Part shown: positions 31,085 to 41,459 of the stretch, in pieces
Layout: the number at the start of each line of letters is the position of its first letter
Numbering within the stretch: the stretch's first letter is position 1
The notes under the pieces: generated by a model
Database searches by the model: none
Seen by the model: the letters and a program-made list of their open reading frames with translations, nothing else
What the model was told of the DNA's origin: nothing
NCBI GenBank assembly: GCA_003615045.1
Contig: ML014232.1
Span: 1-59,097, forward strand
DNA: 59,097 nt
Direction: 5' to 3'
From: Caulochytrium protostelioides
Lineage: Eukaryota > Chytridiomycota > Caulochytriomycetes > Caulochytriales > Caulochytriaceae
Program-made: the position numbers and the translations under genes

Positions 31085-33088
31085 ATGGCCTCGCCCGCGG
31101 CGCGTGCCGCCTGCCAATCGGCCCGCACGGCGTACCGTGTCGGCCGCGCCCATCCGGTTCCTCCGATCTATCCCCGCTGGCCGGCGCCTACTTCAGCGCC
31201 TGGACAGCTGCGTCCACGTGTCATGCGGCCCGCGCCCGCACGGTCGCTGTCGTCGTCGTGGTCTGCCGCTGCTCGCTCGTTGCGCCCGCTCACCGGTATC
31301 GATGCCGCAGCGGCCCTCCATGCCAACGCTGCCGATGCTGCTGGTGCTGCTGACGCTGCCGATGCCGCTGACGCAATCAAGGTCCATGTCAATACCGATG
31401 CCAATACCGCGCCGACGTATGACGAAGACGCGACGTATGAAGAAGAAGGCAGCGACGACGGCGACGGACACCACCTCGTCCAGGGCGAGGACGGACAGCT
31501 CTACCTGGTTCCCGAAGGCGGCGGGTTGCCGAGCGAGTTCCGTGAGCACACGCCGTCTATGTTCCCCCGGCGGCTCGAAATCTTCAACGGCCGCCCCGGC
31601 CACGAAGCGCTGCCGGCACGCGTCGTTCGCGGCCTCGAGCGCGCATGGCAGCAGTATGCCATCAAGCCTAAGCGCCGCCAGAAAAGCAGCACGTTCCTCT
31701 GGTCGGTGTACCAGGACCGACCTTACGGTCACGACAGCGACGAGCGGCTCTTCAATAAGGGCGTGTCCACGGGCCGCCGTCTGCCGACGCTGTGGCAGAT
31801 GCCTGGCATGACGGCCGCGCGCACCAAAGAATACTTCAGCGAGGTCATGGCGATGGAAACCGCCGCCGTCGGCAAGTGGCTGCGCATGATCCGCATCCGC
31901 GACCCCGCCTTTGTGCCGCGGCGCGTGCTCGTCTACCAGGCCGGCGCGGGCGCCGCGATCGCCGCTGTCCAGGACCTGTGGCCGGACACGCCCATCGACT
32001 TCGTCGCGATCGAGGACCGCGAGACGCTCTCGTCGCAGATGGAGCACTTTGTCGACACGCAGCTCGGCGACGTGACGCTTTACAAATATCTGCACCGCGA
32101 CTGTCTGCCCGCCGCGTGGCTCGAAGCGGACCCGACATTGCCGAAGCCGCAACCCGCGCACCGGCGCCCTGCGCCAGCGCCATCGGCGCCCCGCGAGCAA
32201 GCGGCTTCCTCCGCCGCGGCGCCCACTCCCGCTGAGCCGCCCGCCAAGTATGATCTTGTCATCAGCCCTTTCCACCTCGGCGACCACCTCAGCACCCAGC
32301 AGGCCGTGCATCTCGGCAAGATGTTGTGGGCCGCGACTAGCGGTTACCTCGCCATCATGGAGCGGCCGACGCCCGCCGTTTTCCAGATGGTGATGGCTGT
32401 CCGCGACGCCGTGCTTGCCGCGCCGTCCGCGTCCGCGCCGGCGCCTGCGCCTGCGTCCGCCGACCCTGCCGCCCTAACGCCAACCCTGGCCCCGGCGCCG
32501 ACGCCGACCCCGGCACCCGCACCCACACCCGCGGCATCCCACGTCTTTGCGCCGTGTCCGCACGACAAACCGTGTCCGCTCCTGATGGGCGGCGTCCGTG
32601 CGCCGTGCTTCTTCACCTTCCGGCTCGCGTTGCCGGCGTCGCTGCGCGTCAAGATGCAAAACCGCGCGGGCTACGTCGACGTCCCGTCGAGCTACCTGCT
32701 GCTGAAGCGGGGTCCGCGGCCCGCAGCGCCGCCGCCCACCGAAGACCCGCGGACCGCCGACCCGGCGCTGCGGCCGCGCTGGCCGCTGCAGCGCGCCGAG
32801 TATACTGACGCTGTCGGCGCCACGTTCCACTGGCCGCGGCTGCTTGCGGACCCGCAGCGCCGCAACAAGCACGCCCACCTCACCTACTGCGACCCCCGCG
32901 GCGTCGTCGTGCGCGAGGTCGTCACGAAAGGCAAGCACAAGCTCGCTTACCAGAGCACGCATCGCATGCGCAACAACGACCTGTATCCCTGGCAGCCAAT
33001 GAGTCTCGCGACTGTCCAGCACGGCACGCTCCCTGCTGCCGACTCGGAGGCCGTCGAACCAACGGATCAAGAGGTGCCTTCCGCCTGA
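31085..33088 (+). CDS. RSM22: Rsm22/METTL17, mitochondrial small-subunit assembly factor
   Basis: 667 residues. It starts with an Arg/Ala-rich presequence (MASPAARAACQSARTAYR) suited to mitochondrial import. The middle has an Rsm22 methyltransferase-like fold (PSEFREHTPSMFPRRLEIF, VYQAGAGAAIAAVQDLWP as the cofactor-binding loop, and YDLVISPFHLGDH). The C-terminal half has HVFAPCPHDKPCPL with Cys491 and Cys497, part of the CPH..CPL iron-sulphur motif of METTL17. The family assembles the mitoribosomal small subunit. An Ala/Pro-rich insertion of about 55 residues (PAPTPTPAP...) interrupts the domain before the Cys motif. Single exon; convergent with the next gene, 194 bp apart. Confidence 0.9.
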   Translation: MASPAARAACQSARTAYRVGRAHPVPPIYPRWPAPTSAPGQLRPRVMRPAPARSLSSSWSAAARSLRPLTGIDAAAALHANAADAAGAADAADAADAIKVHVNTDANTAPTYDEDATYEEEGSDDGDGHHLVQGEDGQLYLVPEGGGLPSEFREHTPSMFPRRLEIFNGRPGHEALPARVVRGLERAWQQYAIKPKRRQKSSTFLWSVYQDRPYGHDSDERLFNKGVSTGRRLPTLWQMPGMTAARTKEYFSEVMAMETAAVGKWLRMIRIRDPAFVPRRVLVYQAGAGAAIAAVQDLWPDTPIDFVAIEDRETLSSQMEHFVDTQLGDVTLYKYLHRDCLPAAWLEADPTLPKPQPAHRRPAPAPSAPREQAASSAAAPTPAEPPAKYDLVISPFHLGDHLSTQQAVHLGKMLWAATSGYLAIMERPTPAVFQMVMAVRDAVLAAPSASAPAPAPASADPAALTPTLAPAPTPTPAPAPTPAASHVFAPCPHDKPCPLLMGGVRAPCFFTFRLALPASLRVKMQNRAGYVDVPSSYLLLKRGPRPAAPPPTEDPRTADPALRPRWPLQRAEYTDAVGATFHWPRLLADPQRRNKHAHLTYCDPRGVVVREVVTKGKHKLAYQSTHRMRNNDLYPWQPMSLATVQHGTLPAADSEAVEPTDQEVPSA

Positions 33089-33282
33089 GCGGCCCTGAGC
33101 ATATGTAGAAATAGAAGAGAAGCATTGATCAGACATTGTCCATTAAGAATGAATGAAATGGCACTGGAAACGAGGGAGAGAGAGAGGGTGGGAGCGGAGC
33201 GCTCGGGCTCAAAGGACCGTCGGCTCCGTATATACGATGCGCGAGGCCAGGGCCGCCTACGAAGGTTAGCGCGCAACGAAGC

Positions 33283-35436
33283 TCAAAGCGCCTTGGACGG
33301 CGGCAGATGGCTCGCCTTGCCGGCTTCCTTAAACCACGTGTGGATCCGGGGCTGCGCCAGGATCTGTGTCGAGGCCGCCGCATCGGCACGGCCGGCGGCC
33401 AGCGCCAACGCCATGGGCCCGTGCGCACCATGCGCCCCGTCATCAAGCCCGGCGTACCGCGCCGTCCCACCCGCCAGCTGCAGCAGCGCGTCCGAGTGCG
33501 CCCGCGTCTGCCGCGGCATCCCGATCTCCGACACCGCCGATGGCGTCGACGCCGTCGCTGCCGCGGGCGCCCACGCGTCGACCCTCTTGTGGCCACTCCC
33601 GCCGCCCCTCGATCCGAGGCCATGTGGTGGGATGGCGCCGCCATGGATCGTCGCCGCGGCCGCTGCCGCGGCGACGGCGGCGGCAGCGGCGGCAGTGACG
33701 GAGGGCGGCGGGCCGCCGTGCGCGCCGTCCGGCAGGCCGCCCATCGCGCCAAACACCGCGACCGAGGGCAGCATCGCGGCAAGGGCGGCGTCGGCGACCG
33801 GTGGGCCGTCGAGGTCGTCGGCGCCGTGCAGGATCTGGGACGCCGCGTGGCCATGCAGGAGCGAGAGATAGTTGGTGGCGGGCGCTTGGTCGAGCGGGCC
33901 CGGGGTCCCTCTGGAGGAAGCAGCGTGCGACGCGACGGCGTCCGCACTACGCGATGACGCCGACCGCGTCCTGGACTCCTCGGTTTCCCCTCGGCCCAGC
34001 ATCGCATCCAGGTCGCTCATCGACTGGTCTGCGCTTGACGCCGCCAGCCCGGTGAAGCCGGGCGTGCCCGCGCCGCCATGGGCGCCGCTCGGCGATTCAA
34101 CGCCCGCGGCGGCCGCGGACGTCGCCGCCACCGTGACGGGACGATTGGCCGCCGCGGTCGCCGGTGCCACAGCAATGGCGGAGGCGGTCGCGACGGCCAG
34201 GACGGCGTCAGCATCGGCGGGCGACACGCCAGACGGCGTGCTGCCTGCCACCGCCGCCGTCACCGCTCCAGCGCCGATCGTGCAGTCACTCCATGGTAAC
34301 TCTGCCGGCACCGCACCATCGTCATGCTTTACGAGCATGGCCGCTGCTGTTGCTGCTGCCGCCGCCGCCGCGTGGTGGTGGTCGTGGTGAGGGTGAGGGT
34401 GGTGAGCTGGGGGCACGCTATTCAGATCGACGTCGGGAACGGTCTTGAGAACATGGGTCGCCTCGCGCGCCATCGCCGCGGCCCAGGGGTCCAGGGCGTC
34501 CTTGGGAAAGATGTCCTTGGGGCTGCGGCCGTCAAAGCCGTCAAGGCCGCTGAGGCCATCGAGGCGTGGCTCGGCGTGGCCCAGCGGCATCATCGGGCCG
34601 GCCAGGCCGTGGCCGTGGCCGCGGCTGTGACTGAGGTCACTCATGTCGGGCGTTGGGCCGGCTGTGTCACCGTCAGGATGGGCGCCAGCGCCAGCGCCGG
34701 GCGGGGCCAGACCCGGGAAACCGGCGTAGGGGGGGTACGCATGCGACGCGCGCGCAGCGCCGATCCGGCCACGCGCGACATCGGCCGACGCCAACGCCGT
34801 CTGCATGATGTCGTACGCGCGCTGCAGCGCCTGGAACTGGAGCCGCGCGAGCTGTTGATGGAGGTGCTGCTGGAAGCCCTGGTCGAGGGCCAGCAGGCCG
34901 CGAGTCACGGCGTCCGTGCCCGCAGCGTCCGCGGCGTCCGCGGCGGCATGGGACGGGTGGGGCAGCATCTGGTGCTGCTGCAGAAACAGTTGGCGCCGGC
35001 GCTGCCACTGCTGGCCGAGGGCCTGGGCGAGACGATGGTGGGTCTCGCGGTAGAGTTCCATGACGATCTGGATCGGTGCTTGGACCGCGGGACTCCATCC
35101 CTCGCCGGCGACAAACGGCAACGGCAGCGGCGCCGGCGGCATGGCGAGCGCGGCCTCGATCATCACGGCGCCATCGTCGGACAACGCCGCCGCCGTCGCC
35201 GCCGCCGCTGCCACCGGCTCGTGAGCGCCGATGCCGATGTCGAGGAACTGGAAGAGAGCGTCGCGCAGCGGTCCATTCTGCAGATGCGTCTGGGCCTGGG
35301 CCAGCGGCAGCGGGATGCGGCTGAGGCTGGCCTCGACGCGGCTGCTGGCCGCGAGCACGGACTCCATGGCGGCGGCGCTGCGGAGCACGGCGCCCGCGGC
35401 GTCGTCGTGGGGAATTGGCTTGGCCGCCGTCGTCAT
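33283..35436 (-). CDS. Unrecognised 717-residue low-complexity protein
   Basis: I do not recognise the family. The N-terminal 250 residues look the most folded: helices such as LRDALFQFLDIGIGAHEPV, IQIVMELYRETHHRLAQALG and, after a Gln-rich stretch, LHQQLARLQFQALQRAYDIM. The remainder is rich in Ala, His, Gly and Asp, including a His cluster (PHHDHHH) and poly-Ala runs. It ends in AQPRIHTWFKEAGKASHLPP. No signal peptide or membrane segment is seen. The Gln/His/Ala composition resembles transcription co-regulators, but that is weak. The frame stays open upstream to 35838 without a better ATG context; 35436 is the ATG before the first ordered stretch. A long plus-strand frame opposite it is a shadow. 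Confidence 0.55.
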   Translation of the reverse strand: MTTAAKPIPHDDAAGAVLRSAAAMESVLAASSRVEASLSRIPLPLAQAQTHLQNGPLRDALFQFLDIGIGAHEPVAAAAATAAALSDDGAVMIEAALAMPPAPLPLPFVAGEGWSPAVQAPIQIVMELYRETHHRLAQALGQQWQRRRQLFLQQHQMLPHPSHAAADAADAAGTDAVTRGLLALDQGFQQHLHQQLARLQFQALQRAYDIMQTALASADVARGRIGAARASHAYPPYAGFPGLAPPGAGAGAHPDGDTAGPTPDMSDLSHSRGHGHGLAGPMMPLGHAEPRLDGLSGLDGFDGRSPKDIFPKDALDPWAAAMAREATHVLKTVPDVDLNSVPPAHHPHPHHDHHHAAAAAAATAAAMLVKHDDGAVPAELPWSDCTIGAGAVTAAVAGSTPSGVSPADADAVLAVATASAIAVAPATAAANRPVTVAATSAAAAGVESPSGAHGGAGTPGFTGLAASSADQSMSDLDAMLGRGETEESRTRSASSRSADAVASHAASSRGTPGPLDQAPATNYLSLLHGHAASQILHGADDLDGPPVADAALAAMLPSVAVFGAMGGLPDGAHGGPPPSVTAAAAAAVAAAAAAATIHGGAIPPHGLGSRGGGSGHKRVDAWAPAAATASTPSAVSEIGMPRQTRAHSDALLQLAGGTARYAGLDDGAHGAHGPMALALAAGRADAAASTQILAQPRIHTWFKEAGKASHLPPSKAL

Positions 35437-36059
35437 GGCGAGGCCGATGGTCGGCGCGCCCGGATCGTGGTCACGCGACACCTGCAAACAGCGCGGCTCC
35501 CGGGCGCTCCGCGATCCGTCGCGGGCAAGCGTGAATCTGGAATACAGGCGATGCTGCGCGCTGAGTCGTGGGGCAGCCGTCGGAGGGATCAACGCTATCC
35601 GCTGCCGTCGTGCCGATGCGCGTGCGGGCGGTCCCTTGGTGCGTCGATACTTATGTCGCGATGTCTGCGATCCATACCTCGATATGGGTCGTCGATGCAG
35701 GACGCTCTCCGCTTTCGCTATCGTCATAACCACCGCCATCACCAGATGGCCTCTTGGCCTCGAGGTGCCGCATCCGCGGCCCAGTGGGCAGGCGCTTCCC
35801 GCAACGCCGGGACCTGTGACGGAGAAGCGCCGTCCCACAGGTGGCTCGGCCGCATCCTGCGTCTGTGGAAGCCGTACCTCCGGCCCATGCCGAAGAGAGA
35901 GGGCCGGGAGCGGGCATTCGCATGCGCATCCAGGCCACCACTGACGCTGCTGGCGCCATCCGCCGGTCGCCCTCCTATTTCCCCATTACGTTTTCTCACA
36001 CGTTGCCGTCCGTGGCGGTCCGTCCGCTCGGCAGCGTTCGCCCTTGGGCATGGGCCCCT

Positions 36060-36101
<42 letters not shown>

Positions 36102-37207
36102 GTGGTCGCTGCCGTATGCCGTCGGCTCTTGGAAGCGACCGCGGCATCGACGGCGTCCCTCGCATCGTCGACGTCCACCACGGTGATGAGGCAACGCATG
36201 GCGTCGGGCGCCGCGGGAGGGTGGGGTCGGCAGGAAGGCAGCGACTGCCTGCATCGCCGCTGCTGAATAGCGTGCTCGGCACGGCTCACCCCCACCGGCC
36301 GACCGGCCGGCCAGCCGCCGCCAACGCCCAGGGCCCTGGGTGCCTTTGTTGCTGGCGGCACGGCCCTCGCTCTCCCCTCACGGCCCGTGGCGTTGATGCG
36401 GCGAGGACCAAGGGGAGGATGGAGAATGGAGGCGGCGCGCCGTCCGGCACGCGCACGCATTCAGCGTGTCGTGATGACCGCCGCCATACCGGCGGGCGGT
36501 GGCGACGGCCATGGGGTTCACCGCGGAGGTGGCGGCCCTGACGGCACATCGTCACCCAGGCGTGACGAGGCATCGCATCCATCCCGCGCACGCCGGCCGG
36601 GCCGAGACCGCTCCCGCCGATCCGTCGACTGCTCTTGCCGATCCGTCGACCGCTCCCGCCGATCCGTCGACCCTGCCACGTGGCCCAATCGTGGACGGCC
36701 TCACGGGCCACGGGAAACGCGAAAGGACGACGGGGATCGGCGGTCGCCGCCGCGGCGCGTGGCGTGGCGCAGTCGACGCGGGGACCCCCCGTGCCCGCTG
36801 TCGCCCCTCGACAGCGGCCGGAATCGTTCAGCACGCCCGGCCCGGCGATGGCAGATGCTGGAGGCCGATCCCCATCGCTGGAGGGAAGCCGCTGCGGCGA
36901 CCGCTGTCGGACGCGACGGCATGGATCACGCGATCCGGCATACCACCACAAGCAAAAAAACAAGGCCGTTCGCGTAGCACCGCGGGCCTGCACGCACGGG
37001 AGGGATCCTCAGATCGAGCGATGGGTGAGGCCAAGCACGCCGTCCATCGATCCGCTGCTCCGCTGGATTCGGCGTTCATCCCGATCGGGCCTCCTGATTG
37101 ATTCGATTTCCGCCGCCGTCGCCAACTGCCGCCGTTGCTTTCCTCCGCTGCACTTGCTCCGTCCAACGCCGACGCCGTTGTTACCCCGTTCTCGTTACGA
37201 TTCGGCG
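35437..37207. other. 1.8-kb intergenic region
   Basis: No supported gene. A (GCC)n run of about 14 units lies at 36060-36101, and short near-repeats of GATCCGTCGACxGCT at about 36620-36670. Confidence 0.5.
36060..36101. repeat. (GCC)n trinucleotide run
   Basis: Pure GCC run in intergenic DNA; a simple microsatellite. Confidence 0.9.
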
Positions 37208-38008
37208 ATGGCCGCCCGAACCCCGACGTCCATGGCGGACGGCAGCCCGTCGATGCTGCCGGTTCATGCGGCCGAGCCCGGCGCCGCTGCCGACGGCACC
37301 GCCGAGGACTGGCTCCTCACGCGTGTCGGCGCGCTGCCCAAAAACTCGATCGGCTGGTTCCGCTGCGGCGTCGGCTTCTTCAACAAGCACGAGTATACCC
37401 GTGCCATTGATTGCTTTGAGCGCGCTGTCAAGATGGACCCCCTCAACGTAAGGCTTGAGAGGATCCGAGGCCGTCCGATGTGCCATGCGCTGTGCCCCGT
37501 GTGCCATGCACCAGACATCGCACGGCGTGCGCTATACAGCGTGCGTCATGCACCCGACGTCATGCAACGGGGGCCACACAGCATACGTCATGCAGCGTGA
37601 GACATCCGCAGGACAAGGAATGGAATCCTGGAACTCACGGATTTCATCTTGATGGTCGATGCTGTTTCATGTTCTGGTCTCGTGGGATCGGATGCCAGTA
37701 TAATGCTTTCCAGGTGATGGCGCGCGCGTACATCGCCGTGAACCGTAAGTCTTCTCTCCGGTGTCCGCACGACGGGATGCTGGGCGCGAGGTCGATCACG
37801 CAGGTTGCCGTGGCAAGCACTCACCATCCGTCTGATGTCTCCGGGATGTTCGGCATGTCCCTTCTCGTGGCCTTCTCCTCGCCGCGGCGGGGTTGGGTCT
37901 ACAGGACGCGAGGACGCGATCAATGCCCTGAAGCAGTCGGTCATTCTCGACAACCCGTCCGACTGGCAGCTGCTCGTCGAGTTGACCAATCTCCAACCCG
38001 ACGCTTAG
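37208..38008 (+). CDS. Small TPR protein (three exons, 129 residues)
   Basis: Exons 37208-37447, 37699-37744 and 37905-38008 join in frame through GTAAGG...CCAG and GTAAGT...ACAG introns. The protein has two tetratricopeptide-type hairpins: IGWFRCGVGFFNKHEYTRAIDCFERAVKMDPLN, broken here into GWFRCGVGFFNKHEYTRAID and its continuation, then YNAFQVMARAYIAVNRREDA continuing to a final helix. Such minimal TPR proteins act as adaptors for chaperones or complexes; no specific orthologue is recognised. The middle exon is only 46 nt and begins exactly at the repeat boundary (PLN|YNAF). Evidence for the joins is the phase match plus continuity of the TPR consensus across both introns. It precedes the lipase gene in tandem. 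Confidence 0.75.
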
Positions 38009-38620
38009 TCTGTTAATAGAGACCGCTTTTCACGGAGTTCGCTCGCTGCAGCGAGTCGCGGCCGCTGCGAGCGTCGCCGATGCATCGGCGGCTGACGGCC
38101 GTGGCCGCGGCCCCGGCGGGCCTAAGCCACGCCGGGTGCGCCCCCTCCCGCTGGCGGACACGCGACGCGATCGTGCTGCGCCACACGTCGTGGTGGTGGT
38201 CACCCCGTCAAGGGCGGCCATCCGAATCGCGCGTGCCACGAGGACCACGACGCCCACCCACGTGGCCACCACGAGGAACTCGGCGCGTCTCACGCGGGCG
38301 GCATGGATCCCATGGCTTCACCTCGAGGGGCCTGCCGCCATGCAACGCGATCAGCCGTCCTCCGCGGCGATCGCCAGTTTTCCGTGGTCCAACATCCGGC
38401 CAGGCCTGACGGTCCTCCATCGTCCCCGCGCCGGTGGCACCGTGATCTAGCCGCAGCAGCACCAGCAGCAGCACCAGCAGCAGCAGCAGCAGCACCAGCA
38501 GCAGCACCAGGTGCATCGGCGCTCCCCCTCCGGATGAACAGCCGCAGCCGCAGCGCAGCGTGACGGCTTGACGTTGACGCGCGGTCGCTGGCCGCCGCCT
38601 GCTAGGGCCTGCCGGCCACG
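38009..38620. other. Lipase leader region with CAG repeat
   Basis: 612 bp with no gene. An in-frame stop at about 38603 just before the lipase ATG fixes the start. It contains the CAG/CAC repeat listed separately. Confidence 0.5.
38453..38511. repeat. (CAGCAGCAC)n repeat
   Basis: CAG units interspersed with CAC, ending 110 bp before the lipase start, so probably in its promoter or 5' UTR. Confidence 0.9.
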
Positions 38621-40611
38621 ATGGGCGCCCTCATCGCCTTCGGGCGCCGCTGGGACATCGCCAGCGACGACTTCTTCCTGCCCGGCGTCGTCGGCCTCGG
38701 CATCCACGCGGCGCAAGGCCTCATGGCGTGGGCGCTTGGCCAGCGCGTCGTCGCCGAAGCGGCGTGTGTGAACGCCGCGCCGGTCGCCGCCGTGTGCACG
38801 GCCATCCCGATCCATATGGCGCTGCTCGGCATCACCGACGTCGGCATGGCCGTCGTCGCGCTCCGCGGCACCGTCAGCGACCCGGCGCCGCGCGCGCCCC
38901 TCGTCCGATGGCTGTACGCCGCGGCGCTGCTCCACCTCGGCTGGCTCGTGACCCTGCCCGCGGCCCTCGCCGCGCTGCACGGGCCGCAGCCGCTCGACTG
39001 CGCCCCGGCCCACACGCGCCTCCGCCTCGTGCTGCTGCTCTATGTCCACGGCTGCATCGCGCTCGGTGCCGTCGCACTCGTCTTCGCCGGCCTCTTCTAC
39101 CTGCGCTCCGCGCCGCTGAACGATCCCGCCGCCGCTAGCCTGGAGCGGCTCGAGCACCTCTGGTACCGCCGCTTCAGCGCGCTCTGCGGCGGTCATGACG
39201 ACGACGACGACGACGACAGCGGCGGGCGCGTCGACCGCGCCGCTGCCGAATCGGCGCACGCGACGGACAGCACGCCTGGGGCCGCAGCGACCGCCGCCGC
39301 CGTGGGCGACCACCTCGGCGGCGATCCCCTGCGCGCACTCGCCCGGCTGTTTGCCGAGCTCTTCCACGACATGGAAACGGTTCCCAGCGACGTCCTCGTC
39401 GGCATGATCATGCTGCGCCGAAGGCAAGTACGCCGCCGTCGCGCGCGGTCGCGCCTCATCAGCCCCACGTCCCGCAGCACGACCAGCCGTGGCCGCAGCC
39501 GCGGCCGCGACGGCACGGACCCGGAGGCGGTGCCTGGTGCCAAGGCGTCGTCGCGGCCCCTGCCGTCGATGCCTCCGACGGCCGGCACCTCCGACCGCGA
39601 CGGGGCCCATCCAGCCATAGACGCCGTACTCTCGGAAGCGCGGCACTTCTATCTCTTTGCCGAGGCGATCTATGGGCTCCCGCTGCACCTGTACAGCGGG
39701 GGCCTGCAGACGGTGCGGCGCGCCGGGCGCTCTCTGTGCTGCGCGGACGACGAGGACGACGAGGCGCGGGTCCTGGAGCAAACAGATCCCGAGATGCATC
39801 GCTTCATGAACGCGATCCGACGACATACTGCCGAGGCGAGCCCCTTCTGCTGCTTGTCGCTCTTCGGGTCGCGCGCGCTGCCCGTCCACGTGCCGAGTGC
39901 GGTGGGGAACGCCATGGAGAACGCCCTGGAGAACGGGCTCCCGGCGGGCGGGAGCCGACTGCTGCTGATCAGCACCAAGAATGGACTGTTCGAGTGCCCC
40001 TTCGCCGTGATCCTGGACGCCGATGCCAACGGCACGGGGCGCCCGACGCTCGTGATTGCCGTCCGCGGCACGCTGTCGGTGCGCGATGTCCTCGTCGACC
40101 TCGCGTGCGAGTATACGGCGCTGCCGATGCCGGAGACGCCGAACGCGTTCACCCACAGCGGCATGATGCGCGCCGCCCAGCTGCTGCTGCGGCAGATCGA
40201 TGAGGCGCCCCACGTCGCGCGGCTGCTCTCGGTCGTGCCGCGTGTCGTCACTTGCGGCCACTCGCTCGGTGCCGGCGTCGCCGCCCTCGTCGCGGTGCTC
40301 CTGCGCCGCCGCGGGCTTCCGGCCTTCTGCTACGCCTTCTCCCCGCCCGGCTGCATCGCCACCGCCGACGCTGCCGACGCCATGCAAGCTTTCGTGACCT
40401 GCATCGTGATCGGGCAGGACGTCATCCCACGAATCAACCGCCACGCGGTCGAGCGCATGAAGCGCGACATCGCCCGCGAACTCGCGCGCTGCGACCAGCC
40501 CAAGTGGGCCGTCTTGGGGCGCGGCGTCGTCGCCTGGCTGCTCCCATCCGCCTCGCGGCGCTATCTTCGTGACCGCCGGGACGGCGACGACGACGACGAT
40601 GACGACGACGA

Positions 40612-40643
<32 letters not shown>

Positions 40644-41293
40644 GCGAAGATGAAAGCGACGGGAGCGGCGGCGACGGCGGCGGCGGCGGCGCACGCGATC
40701 GCCCCGCGATTCCTTCTGAAGAACAAAATTCAGCTTCGCCTGAGGCCCCTGACGAGGGCGACCCGCGGCCCTCGCTCTGTGAACCGCAGACTCCCCTGCT
40801 GGCGACCCGCCGGAGTGCCGGTTCCCGCCGCTCGCGACCGGGCGCTCGCCGGGCCAGCACGCACGCCGCAGGCCCGGCGGCGGCCTCACGGCCCGCCTTC
40901 TCCGACACGTTTCCGCCCACATACCTTCCCGGCCGGATTCTTTATTTCGAGCCCAACGACGCGATCCTGGGTGATCCAGAGGCATCCGCACCCGCACCCG
41001 CGACCGCTGCAATGGTGGGACCGCCATCGCTCGAGGCACCCCTGCCGACCCCCGCCGGCGCTGGTGGCCGTCCGCGCCGAAGGACACGGTTCGGACGCGC
41101 CACGGCGCCCGCGGTGCCCTGGTTCGCACGGTATACGCCGCGGTGGGCGCGCAAAGAAGAGTTCGACGAAATCTGGGTCGGCCGCATGATGGGCAGCGAT
41201 CACATGCCGACCACGTGCAGCGAGCTGCTCCGCCGGCACGCGCGGCTCGCGCATCGCCGCGACGATGCTGTGCTGCGAAGACGGCCCAGCTAA
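38621..41293 (+). CDS. sn1-specific diacylglycerol lipase-like (DAGL) membrane lipase
   Basis: 890 residues. Four hydrophobic segments in the first 170 residues are followed by a class-3 lipase domain. Catalytic residues are visible: Ser548 in TCGHSLGAG, Asp600 in IGQDVIPR, and His861 in GSDHMPT near the C-terminus. Other DAGL landmarks are VIAVRGTLSVRDVLVDL and TYLPGRILYFEP. DAGLs release 2-acylglycerol from diacylglycerol at membranes; fungal relatives are poorly studied. The stretch between Asp600 and the C-terminal block is enlarged by a disordered acidic/Gly insertion (poly-Asp from about residue 650), placed where animal DAGLs also have a regulatory loop. Start context GGCCACG-ATGG with a stop just upstream. 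Convergent with the WD40 gene. Confidence 0.9.
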
Positions 41294-41381
41294 GGGCCTT
41301 TCGCGCCGACGTTTCGTGTTGTCGGCGTGACGTTTTGAATGGAATTCCACACGCTACAGAAAGCAGAAGGGCGACGAAGAA

Positions 41382-41390
<9 letters not shown>

Positions 41391-41446
<56 letters not shown>
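41391..41446. repeat. (GA)n dinucleotide run
   Basis: An A tract followed by about 28 GA units, between the convergent lipase and WD40 genes. A similar run occurs at 54578-54608. Confidence 0.95.
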
Positions 41447-41459
41447 CGGCCGACGTCGC

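Noticed and set aside
34324-36186. Long plus-strand open frame (about 620 codons)
   Set aside because: It lies opposite the 717-residue minus-strand gene, has Arg/His-rich shadow composition and shows no domain; GC-rich codons keep the antisense frame open.
38447-40726. Long minus-strand open frame opposite the lipase
   Set aside because: The lipase on the plus strand has an intact catalytic triad; the antisense frame is low-complexity.
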